From Bimuria novae-zelandiae CBS 107.79 (taxonomy: Eukaryota; Ascomycota; Dothideomycetes; Pleosporales; Didymosphaeriaceae), in contig ML976683.1 in assembly GCA_010015655.1 (NCBI GenBank), positions 416,722 through 480,721 of the forward strand: a DNA stretch of 64,000 nucleotides, in the 5' to 3' direction. Below the pieces are notes generated by a model that worked only from the letters and a program-made list of their open reading frames with translations, did no database searches and was not told the DNA's origin. The position numbers and the translations under genes were made by a program. Shown here piece by piece: positions 45,602 to 55,369 of the stretch (positions within the stretch are counted from its first letter, which is position 1; each line of letters begins with the position of its first letter).

Positions 45602-45847
45602 TATCACGGCCTTGTATGCTGGCAGGTCACATGACCGCACGTACAGGATGCAACTACCTTACGCCCTGGTGCGGTTGTTTGCTCACCCAGCGCAGTCACC
45701 TTAGATAAATAGTTGTTCCACTCCGACAAGTACACAAAAGCGCTGCGAGACTATGTACCTACAGTCTCCTCATCTTAGTGTAGCTGAAATAGAGCCAACT
45801 TACCTTATCTACTTCTCTCGATGCAGTAGACCGTGCCTGTCCTTATA
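45602..45847 (+). repeat. Gypsy 3' LTR
   Basis: Starts tatcacggccttgtatgctg, ends tccttata; much less mutated than the 5' copy. A block near 45730-45815 (gtacctacagtctcctcat onward) matches the LTRs of the Gypsy at 55087-61728. Confidence 0.85.
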
Positions 45848-45852
45848 GCTAT

Positions 45853-47110
45853 CCTATTTTATACGTACTTGCGCTATACGTGCTTATGAGGCTTACTTAT
45901 ACTAAAATAGCCTAATAATAGTCTATGATAGTATTTTATAATTATAGTAGACTTTTAATTTATTATATAGGACTATATTAGCTCCCTTAGGCGATTAGTG
46001 AAGATTCTAAAAGCTTCTTACCTTAAGGTATTATTATTAAACTTAGAATTTTTAGAATTTTTACTTATAGCCTTAAGTAAGGTGCGTAAAAACTTATTAT
46101 CCTTTAAAGAACTTAAATTTTACTTTTTAAAAACTTAGATTTCTCTTACAAGTTTAGGTTGCGAATATTGTTTAATTATAATTAAACAAATATAGTTATA
46201 ACTATAACTCCTTTAGCTATCTTTAGTGTTCTACTAAGCATATTCGCGAGAGGCTTTATAAAGTTTCTATTCTTTTTAGGGTAGCTTATTTTATATAAAA
46301 TATATAGTATATATAGCGGAATAGCGTATCTGCTAAATTAATTAAGTCTATTTAGTATATTTTAATAAACTTATACTTAGAAAGTATGCTTATATCTACT
46401 ATAATAATATAGTCTTAATCTCTATGAACTAGCGTAAGTTATTATAGTTTATAAGTACTTTAAAGCGTATATATTATAAATAATATTGCTAGTGTTTAAA
46501 ATATTTAAATTAGCTAGTAACTATTAATTCTATATATATGAGAGTTAAGTTACGCTACAACAGGTCTTTTTAAAAAGAAAAGTTAATACGATTCTAGTAC
46601 GACGTATCGTTTATATTAAGGACTAATTAGCTTACAATATCGCTAATAGCCTTATTAGAGGCGTCTATTAAAACATATATTTATTTTCCGTATTTAAAGT
46701 GCGCAAGGATCAGCACTTAGGAAAGGTATTATTAAACTTCTTAAAGGTTTCTGGCCTATAGTACTTATATGAATCTTAGCACTATTTTCTTCCTTATAGT
46801 AAGCCTCCCCTAGGCGCTATTTGGCGCCTTTTAAATTAATCTAGTTAAAAAAAAACGATAAGGAGGAGAAACCCTTAATAAATTACTTGTAATAGTTTAC
46901 GAAGTTAATGAAGACCTTCGTATTAAGCATATATTATAATATAGATTAATTCTAGAAAGCTTTAATCTAAGACTAACTAATCTAAAGATGTTTAAGAGGA
47001 CTAATAAAGCTATGATACTTAATCGAGCGTATATACTAATTTCACTTTTTTAGGTTAATAAATTAATTTACTTTGCATAAACGTTCCAGAACTTTATTAA
47101 TATAATCCTT
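45853..47110 (-). pseudogene. Probable Gypsy RT/RNase H fragment
   Basis: Minus-strand frame from about 46720 to 46350 reads LILAHFKYGK then IYVLIDASNKAI, INFSF, RNLTLIYIELIVTS and VLINYNNLR. This order resembles the RNase H domain of Gypsy elements (acidic DAS segment, then a VLTDHKNL-like segment). It is short, heavily mutated and lacks LTRs, so it may be a truncated copy. The rest of the interval shows nothing readable. Confidence 0.4.
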
Positions 47111-47671
47111 ATAACATGTTTTATAAGCGAGCGGCCCATACAAGCGAGCGGCCCACCCCACCAACTTTTTGCAGCACATAAACTTCTACCTACTATGGCG
47201 CCCCTAATTCAGGCCCAACTAGCCTCTGCTAAGGCTAATATACACCTTGCAATCTTAGCTATTAATTAAAACTAAATTTAGTCTATAAGAGGTGCAGCAC
47301 ATATATTTACTATTCCTTAAATAATACTCTAACGCTAACGCGCTGGAATTACTACGCGACGCGATTGCTAGCCCAAATTAAAGAAGCTTACTAAGATAGA
47401 AGAGGAGGTAATTATTAGGTATATACTTAACCTAGATTCGCGAGGATTTCTGCCCACGCTAAGTGCTGTGCAAGATATGGCGGATAAGCTACTCGCTAAG
47501 CGAGGCGCTAGACAGGTTAGCAAGTAGTGGCCGCGCAACTTTATTAAGCAAACAGATTATCTTACTACACGATTTAATTGACTGTACAATTGGCAGAGAG
47601 CTCTGTGTGAGGATCTAGATACTATTAGAGCTTGGTTCGAGCTTATAGCGCGCACAAAGGCTACCTATAGT

Positions 47672-47967
47672 TGTCAGATAGAATAAGCTGCGGTGAGGTC
47701 AGATCTGTACAATCTGTCAGTGGGAGTGCCTACTGTGGTGTTGTTGGCCTAAGCGCCTCACGTGACCTCGGTTAGCGCACTGTATATAGTCTCACTCGAT
47801 AGCTTTAATACACTTTAAGCTCTCCGTTCGACACAATCGAGCAGGGACTACTTGGCTTGGCACACTAGCAAAATATCCGAAACCAACTGAACACAGTAGA
47901 GAATATAAAACAAAAACAATAAATACTATTAAGTTGCATCAACATCTACTTATTATACCATCTGATA
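47672..47967 (+). repeat. Copia 5' LTR (long form)
   Basis: Starts tgtcagatagaataagctg, ends ccatctgata. It contains about 124 bp (47708-47834 region) absent from the 3' LTR. Confidence 0.85.
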
Positions 47968-48099
47968 ATTAAGAGTCTCACTGCCCTGACTGATACAATA
48001 TGGCGTAACTCTTAAACCGCGATTCTACGGTACACCTGAACACCTCCGCAGACCATAGGGGGTAGAGAACACAACTCTAGGCAAGATGCGTAGTACATA

Positions 48100-49240
48100 A
48101 TATTTAAGATAAAGTTAATTTAAATTTAACCACGCTATTAACCCCGAAACCGCTGCTAATAAGGGCTCTAGTTATTACTAACTACGCGCCAGCCACGAAT
48201 ATTAAAGTCCTAATAAGACTAACTAAACTATTAGCTAGAGGCTAGAAGGCTTTTAAAGAAGACCTTAAATACTACAAGATCCTTTTTAAGCAATATAAAA
48301 GCGATTAACACGAATACAAGAAGGAGTAATTAAGCCTTTAGTACATTGTTACGTTTATCTAATTAACTATGTTACTGCACCTACTGCGCACATGTTGCCT
48401 GCTAGACAAGCCACTACGATAGTGGATTACCGATCTGTAGAAGACAATTGGCATGAGCGACTAACTCGAACAAGAATAAGCACGTACTAGATACCGTGCG
48501 GCACTTAAGCTAATAAAAAGCCCTTAATAATAGGATACTTGGCTAGCTAAGTACGACGAAGCAGCTGCGGAAGCAGAAGCCTTTTAAGTTACTAAGCTAT
48601 TATAAATTAATGTAATTATAAAAGACTTTATAGATGCCGTAAACAAGGTTGCTCCTATATAGTCTACGAATTTTTAAGATAATGGTCGATTCGCAGCTGG
48701 CATGATTAAAAAGAGATAATATAACGCTTTCGAGAACACATAATAATAAATTATCCCCTTAGATTAGGGAAATATAAAGCATTTGTGTCTAATAATGCAT
48801 TATTTTTCGCTGAAAGTAGTGCACCTACCTAAGGTAATAATAGGGACGCCTATCCTGCTAAAAGCGTGTTATTAAAATAAAACTAGGGTAGACCTCGTAA
48901 TCAACGTACAGCGGGCAGGAAAACCACCACGCTTAAACAGCCTGCAGATTTAGAGCCTACTACTATAAGAGGAGCAAAATGCCCTGCATGTAGACAACGC
49001 CATAGTATAAGGGACTACTATTATGTTAATCCAGATAAGGCTCCTGAATGGTGGAAACTAAACAAGACTATTAGCGAGCTTATATAATTTAAGCGTAAGA
49101 AAAACGCAACGTTCTAAGGGCTAATTCGCGGATAAAGTAGGACCCGATTAAGAATACTAATTACGAAATAATCGCACACTCCAACGCCCGAGATCCTTAA
49201 AGATTAACTAGAGGGCTAAAGAATTGCTACTACTAAAGTA
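48100..49240 (+). pseudogene. Copia gag region
   Basis: The clearest piece is a zinc knuckle at about 48978-49030 (CPACRQRHSIRDYYYV, where the last Cys appears as Tyr), followed by NPDKAPEWWKLNKTISELI. This is a common Gag/protease-junction motif of fungal Copia elements. Upstream is eroded by stops but contains Lys/Glu-rich helical stretches consistent with a capsid region. Confidence 0.65.
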
Positions 49241-50700
49241 GCTTTTAACTTAGTAGCAGGAGGGAGAGATGCTACTAACTATCTACTATAAAAGTCGTTT
49301 ATCCTTAACTTAGGATTAACCTGCTATATTACTAATAACCCTAATTGCATTTACAGTTTCCGACCACCACTGCCCGGAGACTATATATGGGCCGGAAATT
49401 CCAAAGTGTAGATTAGAGGATATGGGTCTATTGACCTTACTCTAAAGAATAACACCAGAACAATAAAATTAACCTTATAAGATATGGCTATTTGCCTAGA
49501 CTTATTATGTAACTTAGTATTATTCTAACTATTAAGGCACAAAGGGATCTAGTAAAATATATAAATAGACCTAACTACTCTTCGAGGAGCTGAGAACAGA
49601 GCCATTAGAATTATAATTAAGATATTTAAATAGTAGGTGCTAGAATATAATCCGCTACTACCTGCCACATATCACACACACAAGATCACTACAAGAACCA
49701 AAAGAGGACCGTAAAAGGCCTCAGCTATACTATAGCACAAAAGACTAGGACACCTAGGCCTAGTGGCTATTAAACACCTAGTGCAGCAAACTAAAGGCGT
49801 GCGTGTTAAAGGTATTATAACTATAGAATGCAACTCATGCGGGAGAGTAAAGTCTAGACGGTAGATAAGCCGCGCCCCACGAATAAACGAAGATAGACCT
49901 AGAGAGAGGCTTAGCATTAACTTCTACACATATAAGATCTAAGGAGTTACTAAAGAGAAGAGTTAATTACTAATTACTAATAAGTTTTTAGGCATGCAAT
50001 AAGACCTCTATTTTATAGATTATTAAATAGCAAAGTTAATTATTAATGCCCTTTTAGTATTGATCTTATTCCTTAAGAACCACTACAACATCTCTGTTAA
50101 GACTATTAAAGCAGACAACGAGATCGCTATAGTTAAACTAGAAGTTAAGAAATAGTTAATAACCTAAGGAATAATTATAGAGCCTTCCGCACTAGATACA
50201 CAATCACAAAATAGAGGCGCAGAACGCTCAGGGGGTGTGAATAAGGAGAAAGCTCGTGCCATGCGACTTAATGCCAACCTATCCTGGGAGCTGTGGCCTG
50301 AGATTATAAGAGCCGCTGTATACCTCTACAATCGAACACTAAACTATGCAAATCACTGGAAAACACCATACGAGATATTCTTCACACGAGTCGCTTTTAG
50401 CAATAGGATAGTTACGTTACTACGAAAACCTAACATTACACACTTAAAAGCGTACGGCTGCAAGGCATTTGCAATAACTAATAATACTTACTAAGGTAAA
50501 TCACGCCTATAACGTCTTAACCCGAAGGCATGGATTAGTTATCTAGTTAGATACCGATTATTAAACATCTACCAAATATAGATACCGTCACTTGGCAAAG
50601 TAATAAGTACCCGGGACGTTATCTTCAACGAAGAGTTAGTATTTAACAGGAAAATTAAGGACCTTATAGATAGTCTTATGCACAGCACGCTTTAAGAAAT
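49241..50700 (+). pseudogene. Copia protease and integrase region
   Basis: Pieces in order: protease-side LTCYITNNPNCIYSFRPPLP and GYGSIDLTLKNNTRTIKLTL (49318-49475); the integrase zinc-binding start RLGHLGLVAIKHLV and CNSCGRVKSRR (49745-49860); the second-Asp segment TIKADNEIAIVKLE (50104-50145); the third-acid segment SQNRGAERSGGVNKEKARAM (50206-50263); and the open stretch WELWPEIIRAAVYLYNRTLN to HLKAYGCKAFAI (50287-50480), the conserved integrase C-terminal half. Stops are mostly TAG/TAA at Trp/Gln. Confidence 0.8.
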
Positions 50701-52680
50701 AGTAATACACGTAAGAACTATTAAGTTATTAACTCTTATTTAATAACTACAAACAGACTCCTTTTATAAGGATAAAGCCACTGTAGATTCGTTAGAATAA
50801 TAAGATAAAGCAGATCCACCAGGCTACTATTAAAGAAGGAAGATTAGGGATAGCTACTTAACTCTTTTAATTACACCGCTACCTATCGCGTTACTTGCAC
50901 AGTTAATAGCTAGAGATTAAATAAGTCTAACGTAATAAGCGTCCTCTATAACTGTCCCCTAGGCAGCAGCTTTTATAGCGGGAACCTAAGCTGGCCGTAT
51001 TAGAAAATATAAAGGAGAAGTTATAGATAAGGCTAAGATAATAAGAATGCTCGCTAAAGGCTTAAAGCCCTACTAAAGTTAACTTCCACCTCTACTAACG
51101 TGCCGAACCAAGCTTAAGGATTACTTAATAGGCAAGATATTCTAAGAGGCTAAGCAAGTGCACCTTGCAAGCCACTAAGAGATAAAATTATAGTTAGAAA
51201 TTCTAGTAAAGAAGATTAAACTAATAGAATAGCAGATCCTTAACTGCATATAGGTATACACCTATAAACTTAATAAGCACTATCGCTTGCTAAAGTGCAA
51301 GGCGCGACTAGTTGTCTAAGGCAATTAGTAACGAAATATTACCTTATAAGACACTTACGCAGCCACGCTTGCCAGCCAGTTATTCTGAATAATAATGGCA
51401 ATAGTAGCTTACTATAATATAGAGCTCACGCAGTACGACGTCACCAACGCTTTTGTTTACGCAATAATAGATCGAGAGGTGTACATAAGAATGCCTCAGG
51501 GTTATTAGAAGCCTGGAATAATATTACAAGTAAATAAAGCACTGTACGGCCTTCGCATTTTACTACTCCTCTAGCAAAGAGAATTCACGATAACGCTTAA
51601 AGCGCTAGGCTTCTAGATAGTGCCTTATAAGCCGTGCTGCCTAATTAAAGATAGAGTTATTATATTCTTTTACGTTAACGATATTATACTCGCGTACTAT
51701 AAGGACAAAGAATAAGAAGCTTAACAAGTAATTAAACGCTTACAAGACAAGTACACTCTTACTAGAGGAAATAACCTTTAATAGTTTCTTAGCATAGAGG
51801 TTATACAGGACTAAACAAGCTGCAAGATTTAACTATCACAGGCCTCCTATTTAGACAAGATTAGCCGACTAGCAGACAAGATAAATATTTAACATAACAC
51901 TCTAATAGCTACGATTAAATTACTACTAAGGAAAGGGTTAGTAACACTAACTAAGATTAATAAATTTTAACGCAAGATTGGATTACTGCTCTTTACTATA
52001 GTTACTACCAGGCCAGACATTGCCTTTGCAACATCACGATTAGCTTAATTTCTATTAAACCTAGGGACTGAGCACTAAGACGCAGTAGACCAAGTTTTCC
52101 TATACCTTTAAAGCACAAAGCAGCGAGCCCTATAGCTTAGAAGTAACACTAGACTTTAGATTACAAGCGATGCATTATTTGCTAATAATATAATAGACTG
52201 TAAGAGCTCCTAAGGTTACGCTATTAAGCTCTTCGGCGGTCTTATTGCCTAGAAAGCAAACAAACAAAACACTATAATAATATTAACTACTAAGGCCAAG
52301 CTGCTGGCTCTCTCTTAGGTAGCTAAGGAAGCACTCTTTGTCTTAAGACTACTTTAAGAACTTAAGATTAAACTAGACACGCGCATAGTCACTACTTAGT
52401 GCAATAATAAATAAACTATACGCCTAGTAACTAAGGAGGTTTCCCGCCTCTAAACCAAACTTCGGCATGTGGACGTCCACAACCACTAGATCTGACAAGA
52501 AGTATCTATAGGCAGGATTAAGGTGGAGCATGTGCAGTTAGCGGATATAATTACTAATAGCCTTAGAAAGGTGCTCTCTAAGAGTAAGTGGGAGGGTTTT
52601 CTCTAACAACTTGGATTAGTTAATGTAGAGACTAAGGAGGTAACAAATACTGTGCCTCTTAAGGAGATTTAAGAGTAACT
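50701..52680 (+). pseudogene. Copia reverse transcriptase and RNase H
   Basis: RT: ARLVVQGN-like start (51307), LTQYDVTNAFVYAIIDREVY (51425-51484; first Asp kept), IRMPQGYQKPG-type segment, ALYGLRILLL (51541), and FYVNDIILAYY (51668-51700), where the second-motif YVDD reads YVND with Asn at 51677-51679. RNase H: TSDALFANNIIDCKSS (52160), YAIKLFGGLIAWKANKQNTI, LTTKAKLLALS, TKLRHVDVHNH and IKVEHVQLADIITNSLRK (52458-52570), the standard Copia C-terminus. The final stop is near 52670. Confidence 0.8.
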
Positions 52681-52737
52681 TAAAGACCTTATAATTGCAT
52701 AAGTGCTAGCTTGAAGAGTTTCTAAGCTAAAGGGGTG

Positions 52738-52909
52738 TGTTAGATAGAATAAGCTGCGGTGAGGTCAGATCTGTACAATCGAGCAGGGACCACTTAGCTT
52801 GGCACACTAGTAAAATATCCGAAACCAACTGAACACAGTGGAGAATACAAAACAAAAACAATAAATACTATTAAGTTGCATCAACATCTACTTATCATAC
52901 CATCTGACA
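52738..52909 (+). repeat. Copia 3' LTR (short form)
   Basis: Starts tgttagatagaataagctg, ends ccatctgaca. It matches the 5' LTR except for eight transitions and the missing internal block, whose ends in the 5' LTR share acaatc. Confidence 0.85.
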
Positions 52910-54210
52910 ATAGTATCTATAATAAGGATACCTATAACTTCGACGAGACTAGTTTTATAATAGGCAAGATATTATCTTAGCTTGTTATTACAGGCTTAGA
53001 GAGACGCGGCAGGCTAAAGGCTATCTAGCCAGGCAATCGTGGGTGGACTATAGCAATCTATAGAATTAGCGCTACTAGCTAGGCGATCCCGCCCTTTATT
53101 ATCTTCGCTAGCTAGTATCACTTCTCTGCCTAGTACTAGGACGATAATATACCGCGCGACTAGGCTTTCGCTATTAGCAATAATGGCTAGACTACTAACG
53201 AGCTTAGAGTAGAGTGGCTAAGGCACTTTATTAAGTATATAGTAAAATGTAGGGTAGGCGCGCGCTAGCTACTTATACTTAATAGCTATAAGAGCTATAA
53301 CTTGCTTAAATTTTAAGAGCTCTATAAGGAGAATAATATCTATACTCTTTATATACTACTACATTCATCGCACCTCTTATAGCTACTTAACGTTAGCTAC
53401 TTTTCGCCGTTAAAGCGCGCGTATAGCTGCTAGATCGAGAGCCTAATGCGCGACTATATTAACTATATTATAAAGCTAGAGTTCCTACTAGCCTTCTGCG
53501 CAGCCTATAAGTAGTTAATTATAAAGGAAAATATCTACGCAAGCTTTTAAGGCGCTAGCCTAGTCCTACACAACCTAGAGGCAGTAATATTAAAGCTTAA
53601 TATTAAGCTTCGTACGCTAACGCCGCCTCTACTAGAGGTTACCCTTTAGGAAGCTAAAACACCAAGCAACGCGCGCAAGCTAGAGGCTTAATTAATATTA
53701 ATTTATAATAGAATATAAAGGTATAAAAGCTTATTACCTACTTCTATTATTATAGCGCTTAATTAGCTTAAAAAGGGCGCTAAGGTGATAGCTCACGAAA
53801 GTACGCTTATACGCGATTAGATCGCGAGGCTTAAGAAGGCTAATAAGGCTACTATAACGCGTAAATAGCGCAAAAAGAAGCGGATCTAGAGGCAGGGTAC
53901 CTTAACAAAGGCAGAAGTAGAGAAGATTATCGCTTAAAAGGATGTTAAGCAGTAGATAGAGGTAGAAATACGTTAAGATAAGGCGCGATTAGGTGCTAAT
54001 CGGCAGGCTTTAACACGCTACAGCCGCTGTAAGAAGACTAGCTATAACATGCGAACATGCAAGAACGATATTATAGATACTATTTAATCTAGTATAGCAA
54101 TTATATACTATTATCTTATTGTGTTGTTAAGATAGGTTGCTGTAAAGGTATAAAAAGTTAGTGGGGTGGGCCGCTCGCTTGTATGGGCCGCTCGCTTATA
54201 AAACACGTTA

Positions 54211-54889
54211 TTCCTCTTTAGTATTAATGTAGATTAATATATTATTAAAATGTATAATATAAGTTGTGGCGCATAGTCACAACGATTAGGGAGCTCGAAA
54301 ACAAAGTCTATAAAGGAGAGGAAGCTCTATAATAACTAGCTATTCATAAGTTTAAGGGATCGCGTGCTTAGCTACTTAGCTACTTAGCTTAACCCTAACT
54401 AGTATAAAAAGCTCTAATAAGGTGCCTTTTATAATACACCCCCTAGCTTATAGAGCGTAGCATAATAAGCTAAATAGTAATTTAAAGTATAAAAGGTGGT
54501 GAACTTGCGCGTAAAGCTTAAAAAGCGTCTAGCTTAGATCCCTAGCTCGCTAGGTAATTAGTCTAAGCAGCTAGTTTATATATAGTTTTAAGAAAAAAGT
54601 AGAGAAGAAAAGTGAGTAGCGTACTTTTACTATAAAGCTTTAATAAACGTTTAAAAGTAGCTATTTATTTATAATATAACCAGCGGGAGTACCTGCGTAA
54701 AAAGGTAAAAAAATAAAAGGGGTAGCGTACTTTTACTATAAAGCTTTAATAAACGTTTAAGGGTAGTTATTTACTTATAACGTGACCCGTGCGAGTACCT
54801 GTGTATATAAATATAAAAAATAGGTAGCTATAGGATTATAGCGCCTAGCTAGTAAAGGCTTACTTACCTATAGGCTTACTATAATCTAT
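54211..54889. other. AT-rich spacer with a tandem duplication
   Basis: No gene recognised. It contains the direct duplication listed at 54616-54827 and a short gctacttagctacttagct repeat near 54370. Confidence 0.45.
54616..54827. repeat. 106-bp direct tandem duplication
   Basis: The unit beginning gtagcgtacttttactataa occurs at 54616 and again at 54722, with matching ends (gagtacctgcgta and gagtacctgtgta). The copies differ mostly by transitions, so the duplication predates at least part of the RIP-type mutation. Confidence 0.8.
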
Positions 54890-55081
54890 ACTTTAATATT
54901 CCCTAAAAAGACTAGAGAAGGGTCTACTATCTACCCCTTATACTTAAGCTTAGTTAATAATACCTTCTACTAATCCTTTTAAATCTAGCTTTTAATTTTA
55001 CTAATCTCCTTACTTATAAGCTTATTATAAAGCTTATAAAGAGCTTCTCCCTAGAGCGCGTACTAAAGGCGGTTACACTTT
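54890..55081 (-). pseudogene. Unidentified decayed reading frame, downstream part
   Basis: Continues in frame, across the Gypsy insertion, from the piece at 61734-62110. It reads KCNRL, GEALYKLYNKLISKEISKI, KVLLTKLKYKG and IVDPSLVFLGNIKV on the minus strand, with all stops TAG/TAA at likely Gln/Trp positions. No family recognised. Confidence 0.4.
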
Positions 55082-55086
55082 ATAGG

Positions 55087-55355
55087 TGTGAGGACGGGCA
55101 CAGGCTCCTGCATCAAGAGAGTAGATAAGGTAGGTTGGCTCTATTTCAGCTACACTAAGATGAGGAGACTGTAGGTACACAGGCCTGCGGCGCTTTTATG
55201 CGCTACCGCTCGGCACAGAATATCTATCTATCCGAGATAGCTACACTAGGTGCGTGGGGAGCTGCGCCCAGGCGTAAGGTAGCTACACCCAGGCGTGAGG
55301 CAGTCGCGCCTCTCACGCGAGGTCATGTGTCCTGCTAGCATGCTAGGCTATTATA
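55087..55355 (-). repeat. Gypsy LTR (3' LTR of the minus-strand element)
   Basis: Starts tgtgaggacgggcacaggct and ends ggctattata, where the other copy keeps ggccgtcaca. Confidence 0.85.
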
Positions 55356-55369
55356 TTACCCCCCTTTAA

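Larger units (their letters stand above)
39584..45847 (+). mobile_element. Gypsy-type LTR retrotransposon, RIP-inactivated
   Basis: LTRs at 39584-39828 (245 bp) and 45602-45847 (246 bp). The target duplication is actat on the left (39579-39583) and gctat on the right (45848-45852), one G-to-A apart. A purine tract (gaggggggtga) directly precedes the right LTR. The internal polyprotein reads on the plus strand in Gypsy order. Total about 6.26 kb. Confidence 0.85.
47672..52909 (+). mobile_element. Ty1/Copia LTR retrotransposon inside the pogo gene
   Basis: LTRs 47672-47967 (296 bp) and 52738-52909 (172 bp). A perfect 5-bp duplication atagt flanks it (47667-47671, 52910-52914). A purine-rich tract (aagctaaaggggtg) precedes the 3' LTR. 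The internal order gag, protease, integrase, RT, RNase H is that of Copia. This element is distinct in sequence from the Copia at 27833. Confidence 0.9.
47195..54090 (+). pseudogene. pogo-family transposase interrupted by Copia
   Basis: N-terminal part 47195-47671: MAPLIQAQLASAKANIHLAI, then IEEEVIIRYILNLDSRGFLP (DNA-binding domain), MADKLLAKRGARQVSK, and WFELIARTKATYS at the Copia junction. C-terminal part from 52910: YNKDTYNFDETSFIIGKIL (first Asp-Glu kept), SATSQAIPPFIIF, LLILNSYKSYNLLKF (second Asp reads Asn), LHSSHLLQLLNVSYFSPLK (third Asp reads Asn), a basic stretch KKANKATITRK, and a C-terminal cysteine motif (RYSRCKKTSYNMRTC). The two halves meet in frame when one copy of the 5-bp target is removed. 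It was already or subsequently RIP-mutated; the exact stop is uncertain. Confidence 0.8.
47114..54208 (+). mobile_element. pogo-family transposon split by a Copia element
   Basis: The inverted ends start acatgttttataagcgagcg (47114) and finish with the complement at 54208, with TA on both sides (47112-47113, 54209-54210). Each end carries two 17-bp-spaced modules (aagcgagcggccca). Subtracting the Copia insertion and its 5-bp duplication leaves 1852 bp, nearly the length of the related element at 20449-22302. Confidence 0.85.
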
